Shown: piece after piece, positions 36,641 through 49,560 of the stretch | Layout of the letters: each line of letters begins with the position of its first letter | Position numbering within the stretch: position 1 is the first letter of the stretch | Origin: Dermacentor variabilis | Lineage: Eukaryota > Arthropoda > Arachnida > Ixodida > Ixodidae | Assembly: GCF_050947875.1 (NCBI RefSeq) | Contig: NC_134569.1 | Location: 40,829,777 to 40,893,776 of the forward strand | Direction: 5' to 3' | Length of the DNA: 64,000 nucleotides | The notes under the pieces: model-generated | What the model was told of the DNA's origin: nothing | The model's input: only the letters and a program-made list of their open reading frames with translations | Database searches by the model: none | Translations under genes and position numbers: made by a program

Positions 36641-37566
36641 AGTGCTTTCAGATGTGGCAGCGGGGTTTTTATTTTTATTTTTTAAAGCCAGAAGGACACC
36701 TACGCCTCAGTCTCCTCGGACACTGCAGTGTCACTGCACATTATACACCAAATTTCCTTTTCTTCGTCTCTCTCTCTTCGTTCTTTTTTGTTCGCTTCAG
36801 CCAACGGTAGGTCGTCCCTTTCAAGCAGTTATTGCTCTTCCTAGAACGTCTAATCACCATCTCTTGAGCGCACCGCAGACAAACAACTGCTCTACTAAAA
36901 CGCGTCCCCATTGTGGCGATCGACGGACATCCTGAGCAAACAGTTTCGAGCACAGTGGCAGCGAAGCTATAGAAAAGGAACTTGACATGTTTTGATGGAG
37001 CCCGGCGCGCTAGCTCAATAAAACATATTAGCTTGTTGGCCCTGCGGTAAAAGCAGCTACAAGCCTGACGTTCTTATTCTTGGCCTCCTTGGTTCCAATC
37101 GGCTTTCTTTGGAAACTCTGAACTCCAATCTCTCCTGGAGGAAAAGTGTCTTCGCCTTCCTTTTAATTTATGTCCCTAGGGTATAGCTCGGCGTTTTCAG
37201 CTTTTATTGCTTCAACCTTCTTATTTTCAACCTTCTTCTTAGTTCCAAGCCATATAATTTCCGCTGTCTAACGCAACTTCAGGCGCTTCAACACCGGACA
37301 TGGTTCCTTCTTCCGGCTCACATCTCATATTTGACTTAAGAATCACGAAAACATTTGTGATATCATTGTTAGTTGCTTCTTTGTTTCTTCTGTGCCATCA
37401 ACTGTCACCACGGGCTGTTATATTTTTGCTCGATGCAAAGCCATTAGATGTTAGTGAGCAGAGAGAGAGACTGAGAATTTCACGGAAAGTTCAGGTGAGT
37501 TAACCACATGCCCATCATCCGGTTGTAATATTTGCGCTAAGGGAGGAGAAACAGGGAGGCCAAACG
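36641..37566. other. Unrecognised DNA
   Basis: No feature recognised. Confidence 0.4.

Positions 37567-37602
<36 letters not shown>
37567..37602. repeat. (AT)n microsatellite
   Basis: About 36 bp, interrupted once by GT. Confidence 0.95.
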
Positions 37603-37900
37603 CAGGGGCGTAGCCTGGGAGGGAGGCTTATAGGACTTCAGCCACCCCCCACCCCCTGAAATTTTTTCGTGCTGTCATGCACCGCCGACCAAAACAACCT
37701 CGGCGCCCGAAATCCATTCTGGTTTCTGTCTAAAATATCTTTTTCACGCTCGAAAATACATTTCGGCGCTACCATTGCAAACTCCGGCTGGATTTCGTGG
37801 CAACGCCCATGCACCTGGAGTCGCATAACGCAAGAAGCTCCATCAGAGCACAAAGTTTTGAGGGCGTTTTGATGGCGAGCGGGCTCATGCATCGCGGCAT
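37603..37900. mobile_element. Possible end of a hAT-like element
   Basis: CAGGGGCGTAGCCTGGGAGG at 37603 resembles the CAGxGGCGTAGC terminus found in hAT-type elements. No matching opposite end was found nearby, so boundaries and family are tentative. Confidence 0.35.
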
Positions 37901-38756
37901 CTAGTGGAGGCCGTGGGTTCTATGGAGCGCATGGGTTTCAATTCCAAAACATTATGTGCATAAAGGTCTCATCAAGGTTGCCAGATGACCCCAACGAATA
38001 ATAGTCAAATGATCTCAAAATGTAGCCCAAAATTAGCCAGACCCAAATATTTCGTGAGCGAAATGTAGCCAAAAACATAGCCAAAAGTTTTATGACGCTC
38101 TGCAGGTACCTTATAGACGGTGTAGATGATGTTTTTCCGGCTCCAAAAGTCCGCCGCATGGCACCAGCACCAACACTGGCCTCGAGATCTGCGTAAGGAA
38201 TTCTAGTGAGCCGCGCCACTTAGACGTGGATTTGGGCACCACTTATTGTGAGAATGAGCCAAAGGACTTCTTTTCCAATTTTCTCATGACGTTTTTCCTA
38301 TTTACTGAGCCACGTTCTGAGCTAACTTTAGTTGACCCGAGGCATTTTTTAATAAGAGTCGGGCAAAATATTGCCAGCTTCTATACCGAGGATCAGCTTC
38401 GGCTGGTCACGATCGAGTGCCCAAGAAGCAGCCCGAGCTCGAAGGCATTTTGGAATCGGGATGCCTCTCCTAAGCTTGATCTATAAAATAAACATGTTAC
38501 ACGAAAGCAGCCCGATGCTGAGTTAGCAAATGCTACCGCTTGGACTCTGGAGAAAGCTTGAAACCTTCTCTCATGTGGTTCATGCGAAGTGGCAGTTGGG
38601 ACTGCAATTCGCCTTTGACTGGGCACAAACCGAAGGACCCGCTGGTCCGTAACAGAAGAGGCGAATTAAAGTTTATAGATTTAATTGCCACTTAGATAAC
38701 GGCGCTGGCAATCATCCCGGGGGTATTAGTATCGAAGAGAGTTAAACAGCACAATT
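37901..38756. other. Unrecognised DNA
   Basis: Includes a stretch rich in GTAGCCAAAA-type short repeats near 38020-38100. No gene supported. Confidence 0.35.
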
Positions 38757-38965
38757 TTAACGCCATAGCGTTAAGGGCGCCGTGTCGCAGAAAATCCAGC
38801 GTCGTACGTCGCTTTGGCAAAAAGAATATCGAACAACGCATACCCAACCACGCAGGCCCTCCATGTGGCGCAAGGAAGTTACTGAACTAATTGAATTTCT
38901 CAGGGTAAAATACGTAGAAAAATCGTAAAGTACGACTTACACGCAACCTACGGACAACCTGCAGC
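38757..38965 (+). mobile_element. Non-autonomous repeat family R2, partial third copy
   Basis: TTAACGCCATAGCGTTAAGG, CCGTGTCGCAGAAAATCC, CATGTGGCGCAAGGAAGTTA and CACGCAACCTACGGAC follow the R2 order and stop near 38965. Confidence 0.75.
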
Positions 38966-41000
<2,035 letters not shown>

Positions 41001-41234
41001 CTTGCACATGAAGACACTTCGTTTGACCTCGAAGAATTTTTTTTTATTGCGATAAAGACTTGCCCTTAAGGCATAATTCTTGATGCGTATGTGTGTATTA
41101 TATGTGGCCTTATATGATAACTTACAAGACCTCATAGTCGGAGACAGTTCAGTTTCACAGCCCGAGTCCTCTCGCACCATCAAGAACGTCGCGTCTCTTC
41201 GCGGTGTTATCTTCCTTCGTATAATTGTCGTACA

Positions 41235-41238
41235 CTGT
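41235..41238. other. Target-site duplication CTGT, left copy
   Basis: Identical to 48108-48111, directly outside the two LTRs. Confidence 0.85.
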
Positions 41239-42019
41239 TGTTTGAAGTCGGAGGCGATCTCACCGCTGCCAACCAGATGTTTGGGATCGCACCGCTGGTA
41301 CGATCTGTTGGGAACTCGGCGCTGACGCCCGTGGTTGTACCTGGGTCGCAAGCCCCAAGGGTAGCGTTGGCCTGGCGGCCTGGGGTACAACTGGAAGCAT
41401 CCGAAGGTCCCGGCAAAGCATGAGTCGACTGGTAACAACGAAACAACTTGTTTATTTTAACATCGCAAAGAGTTGGCGGTCAGGTTTGACCGAAGTAGAG
41501 AGACGGGAGAGCACTTCACTCAACAGAAGAAATCGGAGCCCTCCTTCTTGGCGTCCGGGGGCAGCTGTTTTTATACTCTCGCAGTTGAGGGCAAGAAGGA
41601 ACCCCTCAAAAGACGAGCACGTGAATGTACAATGGGCTAATGGTGACGCACACTGTCGTAGCGCTGCCGTAGCACCATGTCGAGCACGATCTCGTAGCAC
41701 CCTGTCGAGCACGATCTCGTAGCACCCTGTTGTAGCGCTGCCGGTCGGGCACAATGACTGTAATCAGAGGATGATCCCTGCTTTGGCATCGCCTGTTTCG
41801 GGCACAATGACTGGAATGAGAGGATGATCCCTGCTTTGGCATCGCCTGTTTCGGGCACAATGACTGGAATGAGAGGGTGATCCTTTGCGGTCGCATCGCC
41901 GCAGTCGCGCCTGGAAACACCTGCCGATGAGTGTTGCGGCGACGACGATCGGGCCAAAATGTCTGCCGCCCCGCCGCAGTCGCGCCGGCAAAACCACGTG
42001 TCGCAGGCGAAACGCAACA
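41239..42019 (-). repeat. 3' LTR of copy 1
   Basis: 781 bp, offset by exactly 6,088 from the 5' LTR. It contains two tandem copies of a 53-bp unit (period seen from GGCATC at 41785 to 41838) and a duplicated GTCGAGCACGATCTCGTAGC block. Immediately upstream in element direction, at 42020-42033, is a G-rich but not pure polypurine stretch. Confidence 0.95.
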
Positions 42020-42505
42020 GACCGCCCCGCCGGGGGAAGGAGATCCCGATGGACAGGGGACTGCATCCGCTGGCCGGAGGGATGTCGCTCGATGATGCTC
42101 ATAACCGAAGTCGGGCGTCCCTCGACGTTTCTTGAGCGCAGCGCACAGAGAAGGCCTCGTTCTCTCGTTCAGGTTCGCACGGGACACTGCAAAGTGACTT
42201 CGGGAGAGTTCACATTTTTGTTCTCGTTCCCGGCAAGCGTTAGAACTACGCTGAAACTCAACCGCTCAGTCAGCAAGCACGGCACAACCCTCACTAAGCC
42301 CTGCCAGGCTCTTTCCCCTTTTTATACCACTGCCTAGTTCCTTACAGTAGTCTAGCATCACTCAGAACGCGTCCACAAATTGAAAAATTGCACTAGAAAG
42401 CATATCATCACTTTGAAACACTAAACAAAAGCAATATGTTAAAAAAAAATCCTGCCTCAGGAAGAAAAACATCAGTAACAAACAATTTTGAGGCTGATTC
42501 CTACG
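42020..42505 (-). other. 3' internal untranslated segment of copy 1
   Basis: 486 bp between the gag-pol stop and the 3' LTR. Its first 140 nt match the sequence after 63861 in copy 2. No further frame (for example envelope) is present. Confidence 0.85.
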
Positions 42506-45500
42506 TTAGGGGCTTCGACTTAAGCCATCGGCGTTACCGTTGAGACTCCCCTTTTTGTAACGCACCTCAAAGGAATATTGTTGTAAAGCGAGGCTCCAGC
42601 GCAGGAGGCGGCCATTTTTGGGAGAGATGGTCTGCAGCCATTGGAGAGGGCAGTGATCCGTCTCAATGATAAACCTCGAGCCGGCTAGATAGCATGACAA
42701 TTTCTGAACGGCCCACACGAGACACGCACACTCTTTCTCGGTGGCGCTATACGCCTGCTCACGACTGGTCAGCTTACGACTAGCATACAGGACGGGGTGT
42801 TCTACTTCTCCCTTTTCCCGTTGGCACAGTACAACGCCCATGCCTCGCTCACTAGCATCGCACTGAACAATGAACCCTTTTGTATAGTCTGGCGATCGTA
42901 GCACAGGCTGGCTTGTTAGGGCACTCTTTAGGGCGCTAAAAGCTCTTTCCTTTGTCTCGTCCCAGACGACTGTTTGAGGCTCTGTTTTTCTTAGAGCATC
43001 CGTCAGGGGAGCCGCGATATCAGAGTACCTAGGGATGTACCTCTGATAGTAGCCGGCGACACCCAAGAACGACCGAATATCGGTCTTGGTGCGCGGTTGC
43101 GGAAAGTCTCGCACAGCGGCCACTTTTATTTCAGAGGGGCGGCGACGACCCTGACCAATCACGTGACCGAGGTAGACAACCTCGGCCTGTGCTAACTGGC
43201 ACTTAGGAGCCTTGACTGTCAAGCCCGCTTCGCGCAGGCGGGTTAGCACTGCCCGCAAGTGTGCCATATGCTCAGACCAGGATGCGGAGAATATCGCTAC
43301 GTCGTCTAGATACGGTAAAGCGAATTCTTGCTGTCCCCGCAACACTTTATCCATGAGGCTTGAAAAACAGTATGGCGCGTTCTTCAAACCAAAACTCAAC
43401 ACTTTAGGACGGAATGTTCCCATTGGTGAAATGAACGCCGCATACCTACTAGCCTCTTCTGTAAGTGGAACCTGCCAATAACCCCTGACAAGATCTAGGG
43501 TGGAAATAAACTGAGCGCTACTAACTTTCTCAAGGCGCTCCTCGATGTTAGGGATCGGATAAATTTGATCCTTAGTGATGGAATTAAGCCTGCGGTAGTC
43601 GACGCAAGGACGAGGTTCCTTGCCCGGTACCTCAACTAAAATCAAAGGGGAGGTATAATCACTCTCACCTGCCTCAATAACACCGAGCTGTAGCATTTTC
43701 TTTACCTCAGCCTCCATAATATCGCTCTGGCGGGGTGACACCCGATACGCCTTGGATCGTACTGGCTCTGTGGAGGTAAGTTCTATATCATGAGTAAGTA
43801 CAGAAGTCCTACCAGGCCTCTCAGAGAACAGACCTTGAAACTCTTGTAATAGCTGGTGTAGTTCGGTTTTCTGCTCGGGCGACAGCGGTGCTTTACTGAT
43901 AAGGTCACTAATGACTTGACCGGTGTCTTCCCTGTTCGTCACTGAGCCTAGTCCCGGAAGCTCGACCGGAAGCTCTTCAGGAACGTTTACCATCATGCAC
44001 ACCACTGCTTCCCTTTGTCTATAAGGTTTGAGCAGATTACAGTGGTAAACTTGCTGTGCTTTCCGCTTTCCTGGCAGACTTACCACGTAGTTAACGTCCG
44101 ACAGTTTCTGAACAATTCGTGCTGGGCCCTCCCACTGCACGTCTAGTTTGTTGTTTAGCGATGTGCGCAATATCATGACCTCATCGCCAACCTCAAAACG
44201 ACGGGCCCTGGCTGTCCGATCATAATAAACCTTGGCCCTCTGCTGGGCCTTTGTCATTGCTTCACCTGACAACTCCTGTGCCCTTCTTAAGCGTTCGAGG
44301 AGCTTAAGCACGTACTCCACCACGACTGGGTCGTCGCCCCTACCTTCCCACGATTCTCGAAGCATGCGAAGCGGAGATCGAAGCGAGCGACCGTACACCA
44401 GTTCAGCTGGCGAAAACCCCGTAGCCGCATGCGGCGCGGTCCTTAAAGCAAACATCACCCCAGGCAGACACAGCTCCCAGTCAGTTTGATGTTCAAAACA
44501 CAAGGCTCTCAACACGCGCTTCATGACGGAGTGGAGCTTCTCAACGGAATTCGACTGTGGGTGGTACACTGAGCTGTGTAACAGCTTTACCCCACACCTT
44601 TCGAGAAAAGTTGTCGTCAAAGCGCTAGTAAACACTGTGCCCTGATCTGATTGAATTTCCGCAGGGAAACCAACTCGCGCAAATATGGACAGTAGTGCAT
44701 TAACTATCTCAACTGAGCTGAGTTCTTTAAGCGGCACTGCTTCAGGGAACTTTGTCGCTGGGCAGATCACAGTCAAAATGTGTCTGTACCCCGTGGCTGT
44801 TACCGGCAGAGGTCCCACTGTATCAATAACGAGCCGTCTAAAAGGCTCCGTTATGATAGGTACCAATTTCAACGGCGCCCTTGATTTGTCCCCTGGTTTG
44901 CCCACCCGCTGACAAGTGTCACATGTCCTCACGAAATGGTCTGCGTCCCGAAAACACCCTGGCCAATAGTACTCTTGCAAGAGACGGTCCTTAGTTTTCT
45001 TAACTCCTAGGTGTCCGGACCACGAACCCCCGTGTGACAAGCGCAACAGATCCTGACGATAGCATTGAGGCACGACCAGCTGATCGAACTCCACTCCTCT
45101 GCGGTCTAGATACTTCCGGTACAGGACTCCACCTCTTTCCACAAAACGCGCAGTTTTCCTGGCGATACCTTCTTTGACATTGCAGCGTATGTTTTCTAGG
45201 CTACCATCCTTTTTTTGCTCGGCTATCAAAGCCGACCGGCTGACTTTTAGCAACCTATCAAGTCCGTCTGACGTAGGCGCGATGAGCAAATCAGTAGATA
45301 GCTCTTCTAACTTTCCCGTGTCGGGCGTTTCCTCTCCAGTATCTGGCGCCTTTAACGTTACAGACTCAAGTTTATTCAGTTCGGGCGTGCTCGGAATATC
45401 AGCTTGCTGCGCCTCTGACCCTTTTTCGTTGTTTGATAACGTCGGCCCCGCAACTACCGCCTTTGCAGCGAGCTCCCGAACCTTCGATCTGGTTAAGGCC

Positions 45501-47011
45501 TGAACACTAGCTTCACCAAACAAAAGCCCCTTCTCGCGCAGGAGGTGATCGGACCTGTTTGAAAATAGGTACGGGTACTGGGGTGGCAGCATAGATGACA
45601 CTGCCGCCTCCGTCTCAAGCGCTCCGAAAGGTCCTTCAATACGCACTTTTGCTACCGGCAGACACACGCTATGAGCTTCCACGGCTTGCTTGATCCACGC
45701 GCACTCGCCCGTGAACATATGGGGTTCTACATAAGACGGGTGAACTACATCCATCGTAGCTGCGGAATCGCGAAGCACTCGGCACTCTTTCCCGTTCACG
45801 AGGAGGTCTCGCATGTAAGGCTCGAGAAGCCTCATGTTCTCGTCAGTGCTGCCTATTGAAAAAAACACAACTTTTGGTGTTGTTTCCGGACACTGCGCCG
45901 AAAAGTGACCCGGCTTCTGGCACGTATAACAAACGCCCGCTCGCCTCATCTCGAACCGCTTTCTGCGTTTGGCTGCCGCCGTCTCTTTACGTCTGGTCGG
46001 ACTGCTTTCACTCGCATCCGCACTACGCGTGTCCCCCTTTAATCTCATGGGCGTGAACTTCGGCCTCTCAAACTTCGAGCCAAATTCACCCCTTTGACCG
46101 TCCTTAGCTCCGCGAGCCCGACGCGTCACAAACTCCTCGGCTAGCTCAGCGGCTTTAGCCACCGTACAAACGTCTGGCCTATCCAAGACCCAGTATCGCA
46201 CGTTCTCCGGTAACCGACTATAAAACTGTTCTAGCCCGAAGCACTGCAGAACTTTATCGTGGTCACCAAACGCTTTCTCTTCTTTGAGCCACTCCTGCAT
46301 GTTCGACATAAGCCTATACGCAAACTCTGTATATGACTCACTTCTGCCTTTCTCATTTTCCCGAAACTTCCGACGGAACGCCTCCGCAGACAGCCGGTAC
46401 TTTTTTAGCAGACTCGATTTTACTTTGTCGAAATCCTCTGCTTCCTCTCTATCCAAGCGAGCGACTACGTCGGCCGCCTCGCCGGGTAACAAAGTGAGCA
46501 AGCGCTGTGGCCACGTTTCCCGAGAGAACCCCTGCTTCTCGCACGTTCGCTCAAAGTTAACCAGGAACAAACCAATGTCCTCTCCAAGCTTAAACGGCCG
46601 CATCAGGTCAGTCATTTTGAACAATACTCGTTCTCCTGCACCGTGTGCCTGACTTCCATTACGAGCGCGTTCCATCTCTACCTCGAGACGCTTCATTTCC
46701 AAAGCGTGTTCGCGCTCTTCTTTTTTCTCTTGTTGCTCTCGCTCTTTCTGTTCTTTACGTTCACGCTCTTCTTTTTCTTTCTGTTCTTTAAGTTCGCGCT
46801 CCTGTCTCTCTTTTTGCTCTTTAAGTTCGCGCTCCTGTCTTTTTGACCTCTCCTCAATAGTCTCAAGGCATTCCGACAGCTCGTCATCCTCAGCCTCTAA
46901 CTCAAGAATAGCCTTTAGCAGTTCAGGTTTTCTTAGTTTGTCTGAGACATCCAGACCCAACTCTCTTGCAAGCTCCAACAATTTCGGTTTGCGCAACGAC
47001 TTCAAATCCAT
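42506..47011 (-). CDS. Gag-Pol polyprotein of Gmr1-like LTR retrotransposon (copy 1)
   Basis: A 1,501-codon frame encoding capsid and all replication enzymes in one polyprotein. Order: SAP-like helical motif (about 3-35), charged coiled coil (about 45-115), capsid with SCAN-like segment (about 195-295), CCHC knuckle CYTCQKPGHFSAQC, protease block VLRDSAATMDVV, integrase (HHCC zinc module, D,D35E core, then a GPY/F-like module WEGPARIVQKL), reverse transcriptase (STLDLVRGYWQ, LSFGLKNAP, YLDDVAIFS) and RNase H (VQCDAS, ATEKE, ETDHCPLQWL, GNADGLSR). No stop or frameshift separates gag from pol. Catalytic residues of integrase, RT and RNase H are present. The protease has DSA rather than the usual D(S/T)G. 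The ATG at 47011 is chosen because the identical MDLKSLRKPK start is kept in copy 2. It is five residues shorter than copy 2, in the coiled coil. Confidence 0.95.
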   Translation of the reverse strand: MDLKSLRKPKLLELARELGLDVSDKLRKPELLKAILELEAEDDELSECLETIEERSKRQERELKEQKERQERELKEQKEKEERERKEQKEREQQEKKEEREHALEMKRLEVEMERARNGSQAHGAGERVLFKMTDLMRPFKLGEDIGLFLVNFERTCEKQGFSRETWPQRLLTLLPGEAADVVARLDREEAEDFDKVKSSLLKKYRLSAEAFRRKFRENEKGRSESYTEFAYRLMSNMQEWLKEEKAFGDHDKVLQCFGLEQFYSRLPENVRYWVLDRPDVCTVAKAAELAEEFVTRRARGAKDGQRGEFGSKFERPKFTPMRLKGDTRSADASESSPTRRKETAAAKRRKRFEMRRAGVCYTCQKPGHFSAQCPETTPKVVFFSIGSTDENMRLLEPYMRDLLVNGKECRVLRDSAATMDVVHPSYVEPHMFTGECAWIKQAVEAHSVCLPVAKVRIEGPFGALETEAAVSSMLPPQYPYLFSNRSDHLLREKGLLFGEASVQALTRSKVRELAAKAVVAGPTLSNNEKGSEAQQADIPSTPELNKLESVTLKAPDTGEETPDTGKLEELSTDLLIAPTSDGLDRLLKVSRSALIAEQKKDGSLENIRCNVKEGIARKTARFVERGGVLYRKYLDRRGVEFDQLVVPQCYRQDLLRLSHGGSWSGHLGVKKTKDRLLQEYYWPGCFRDADHFVRTCDTCQRVGKPGDKSRAPLKLVPIITEPFRRLVIDTVGPLPVTATGYRHILTVICPATKFPEAVPLKELSSVEIVNALLSIFARVGFPAEIQSDQGTVFTSALTTTFLERCGVKLLHSSVYHPQSNSVEKLHSVMKRVLRALCFEHQTDWELCLPGVMFALRTAPHAATGFSPAELVYGRSLRSPLRMLRESWEGRGDDPVVVEYVLKLLERLRRAQELSGEAMTKAQQRAKVYYDRTARARRFEVGDEVMILRTSLNNKLDVQWEGPARIVQKLSDVNYVVSLPGKRKAQQVYHCNLLKPYRQREAVVCMMVNVPEELPVELPGLGSVTNREDTGQVISDLISKAPLSPEQKTELHQLLQEFQGLFSERPGRTSVLTHDIELTSTEPVRSKAYRVSPRQSDIMEAEVKKMLQLGVIEAGESDYTSPLILVEVPGKEPRPCVDYRRLNSITKDQIYPIPNIEERLEKVSSAQFISTLDLVRGYWQVPLTEEASRYAAFISPMGTFRPKVLSFGLKNAPYCFSSLMDKVLRGQQEFALPYLDDVAIFSASWSEHMAHLRAVLTRLREAGLTVKAPKCQLAQAEVVYLGHVIGQGRRRPSEIKVAAVRDFPQPRTKTDIRSFLGVAGYYQRYIPRYSDIAAPLTDALRKTEPQTVVWDETKERAFSALKSALTSQPVLRSPDYTKGFIVQCDASERGMGVVLCQREKGEVEHPVLYASRKLTSREQAYSATEKECACLVWAVQKLSCYLAGSRFIIETDHCPLQWLQTISPKNGRLLRWSLALQQYSFEVRYKKGSLNGNADGLSRSP

Positions 47012-47326
47012 GGCTGCTCTGAATGCTGCTTTCTCTACTGCTTACTATTGTCTTGCCGCAAACTAACCCGGCAGCAACGACAACCACAATTACCAGCTCT
47101 GTTTCTGACACTAACAAAAGCCTGGCAAAGCTCAGAAGAAGAAAGTCCCGCACTCACCAAACCTCGCAGTCAAGAGTTCCGCGCAGTCGTTCCGCTGCAG
47201 GCAACCAGTCGTCACACAGGGCTCGTTGCACTGCTCCCGGATCGTCGTTGAGCTGCTCAGCATACAGTCAACTGCATCTCTTCGCTGCTGGCCTCCGTTG
47301 TCGCGATCTCACCGCTGGCAGACAGT
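47012..47326 (-). promoter_or_regulatory. 5' leader of copy 1, no canonical tRNA primer site
   Basis: 315 nt between LTR and gag-pol. After the LTR end the element strand reads ACTGTCTGCCAGCGGTGAGA. It does not start with the TGG expected of a tRNA primer-binding site. The motif CTGCCAGCGG-GAGATCGC also occurs inside the LTR end, so a short repeat crosses the LTR boundary. A short upstream frame (47153 down to 46923) overlaps the gag start. Confidence 0.7.
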
Positions 47327-48107
47327 TGTTTGAAGTCGGAGGCGATCTCACCGCTGCCAACCAGATGTTTGGGATCGCACCGCTGGTACGATCTGTTGGG
47401 AACTCGGCGCTGACGCCCGTGGTTGTACCTGGGTCGCAAGCCCCAAGGGTAGCGTTGGCCTGGCGGCCTGGGGTACAACTGGAAGCATCCGAAGGTCCCG
47501 GCAAAGCATGAGTCGACTGGTAACAACGAAACAACTTGTTTATTTTAACATCGCAAAGAGTTGGCGGTCAGGTTTGACCGAAGTAGAGAGACGGGAGAGC
47601 ACTTCACTCAACAGAAGAAATCGGAGCCCTCCTTCTTGGCGTCCGGGGGCAGCTGTTTTTATACTCTCGCAGTTGAGGGCAAGAAGGAACCCCTCAAAAG
47701 ACGAGCACGTGAATGTACAATGGGCTAATGGTGACGCACACTGTCGTAGCGCTGCCGTAGCACCATGTCGAGCACGATCTCGTAGCACCCTGTCGAGCAC
47801 GATCTCGTAGCACCCTGTTGTAGCGCTGCCGGTCGGGCACAATGACTGTAATGAGAGGATGATCCCTGCTTTGGCATCGCCTGTTTCGGGCACAATGACT
47901 GGAATGAGAGGATGATCCCTGCTTTGGCATCGCCTGTTTCGGGCACAATGACTGGAATGAGAGGGTGATCCTTTGCGGTCGCATCGCCGCAGTCGCGCCT
48001 GGAAACACCTGCCGATGAGTGTTGCGGCGACGACGATCGGGCCAAAATGTCTGCCGCCCCGCCGCAGTCGCGCCGGCAAAACCACGTGTCGCAGGCGAAA
48101 CGCAACA
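47327..48107 (-). repeat. 5' LTR of copy 1
   Basis: 781 bp carrying, in element direction, a TATAAAAA box (complement at 47656-47663) and an AATAAA signal (complement at 47539-47544) about 115 bp later. This gives a normal U3-R-U5 layout with transcription into gag-pol. Confidence 0.95.
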
Positions 48108-48281
48108 CTGTGCTATCACTAATATTGCTTCGCCTTTCCGGCGAAACTGCAGTCTCTCTCTCTCTCTCTCTCTCTCTTCGTTTGCTGCGAGTCCGAGTAT
48201 AAGCGCTGCTGCGCATGACTGCTGTTGATTCTGATTTCGAGTGAATCCGGCTTGGCCTCATTTTGATTACTGAATGAATAA
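48108..48281. other. Short flank with (CT)n at 48152-48178
   Basis: 174 bp between the LTR element and the mariner-type element; begins with the CTGT duplication. Confidence 0.8.
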
Positions 48282-48283
48282 TA

Positions 48284-48620
48284 CAGGGTGCCCCAACTAT
48301 CATGCCCCCCCAAGACTTAAAAAAATAGCCGTTGTGCTACTGGGAGAAAACCTAGTGCATATTGTTTTCAGTGCAGTGGAGTAGCTGCCAGTAATTATTT
48401 CGTTACTGAGATTTAATTCGGTAATTGAAAATAATTATATAACTCGAGAAGTACTTTCCTAATTTTCAAAGTGTCAATGAGGCATTTGTACGCACCCCCA
48501 AATGACATCTAACTGCGGTGTTTTCGGCGACGTACTAATTGCGCACAATTTTTTCCGACTGGTAAAGAAACCTCACAAAATACAAAAATATCATGTGACT
48601 GCGCTCCTAACCACATCACA
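48284..48620. repeat. Left TIR of the mariner-type element
   Basis: Inverted similarity to about 51010-51355, moderate divergence. The inner limit is approximate. Confidence 0.75.
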
Positions 48621-49219
48621 AAGCAGCGCCCCCAAATAAGCTGATTAAGAGCAACTGTTTTGCCTGTCGCAAACCCGATGAGACAGCGCATCGCTTGCGG
48701 AAGGAGCATAAACAGCAGGCTTCGCGGCTTCTCAGCTATTCCTTGCTCTCATTTCTAAGTCATGCTTATTATCCGTCTTTCAAGGCCGACTGATCACATT
48801 GATAACGAAACCCTCTTGATAACGCAGTCGAAGCACCGCTCTGACCGCGCAAGAAACGACAAAATCAGTGGAATACGCGTAGAATGTTTCAAAATCAGGG
48901 CTTTGCTCGCACCGCATCAAAAGAGTGCGCGCGCAGCTATATATTGTGCCAGGAGATTTCTTCGGACCAAAGCCAAATTGAAGTGATGGTTTTATTTTTC
49001 ATGAGAGTGTATACGTGCTGCGAAAACAGGTTCGTGGCAAAAATTAAAGCGAAATAAACAGACCGGGAAGAGCCTCACGTGTAGAGAAAAGAAAGCAAAT
49101 AACCACTTCTAAATGAGTCCAATTGGCAATGGGGACATCTGCACAAAAGACAAAACAAAACAAAACACAAATCACATCGGATTTCAGTGTGTCCTAATTA
49201 TCTATGAATTCGAAAGCGC

Positions 49220-49560
49220 CGTCGAACACCAGCTGCTGCCTTGAGGAGACGTTCGAATAAGTCTCCTTCTGCAGCTACGCAGTACTGAGTCCGCTTTATC
49301 ACATGTTTAGTAGCTTTCTTGACGACCTATACGCTGGAATTCTACGGCAGGCATCCGTTATCCTTGCCTTGAGCTAATCTGACCTCCGTCTCGATCGCGC
49401 AAGCACGATCTTTCACATAACCCCAAAGAAAGCAATCGAGTGGAAAGAGGTCAGGTGACCTAGCCCGCGAATTTACAGGACCATGCCTTCCAATATGTTG
49501 CGTATGAAAAGTCGCATCTAGCCAGTTTTGTGATCAGCCGCTGCTGTCTGCAGATGCCCC
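49220..49560 (-). pseudogene. Tc1/mariner transposase, C-terminal relic
   Basis: Minus-strand translation gives NWLDATFHTQHIGRHGPV followed by RARSPDLFPLDCFLWGYVKD, the mariner-family block (W-IGRGGP...RSPDLxPLDFFLWG) holding the third catalytic Asp of the DDE/D triad. A stop follows about 25 residues later in NGCLP*NSS, and the downstream frame ends in RRFRIHR. The N-terminal DNA-binding part and first catalytic Asp were not found, so it is non-functional. The protein would have bound the TIRs and cut at TA. Confidence 0.8.

Larger units (their letters stand above)
41239..48107 (-). mobile_element. Complete Gmr1-like Ty3/gypsy LTR retrotransposon, copy 1
   Basis: A 6,869-bp element with 781-bp LTRs at both ends (41239-42019 and 47327-48107). 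Both LTRs are TG...CA in the element strand and differ at one visible site (41765 versus 47853). CTGT is duplicated at 41235-41238 and 48108-48111. A single uninterrupted gag-pol frame (42506-47011) lies inside, with a 315-nt leader and a 486-nt 3' segment. LTR identity, the target duplication and the intact frame indicate a young, possibly competent insertion. Integrase precedes reverse transcriptase, which defines Gmr1-like elements within Ty3/gypsy. Confidence 0.95.

Noticed and set aside
41606..42187. Minus-strand frames of 100-190 codons within the LTRs (also 47540-48303 and 57992-58745)
   Set aside because: Translations of LTR DNA, including its tandem repeats; all known coding capacity of the element is in gag-pol.
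42020..42505. Envelope-like gene downstream of pol
   Set aside because: Only 486 bp without a substantial frame; the element lacks an envelope, so it is a retrotransposon rather than an endogenous retrovirus.
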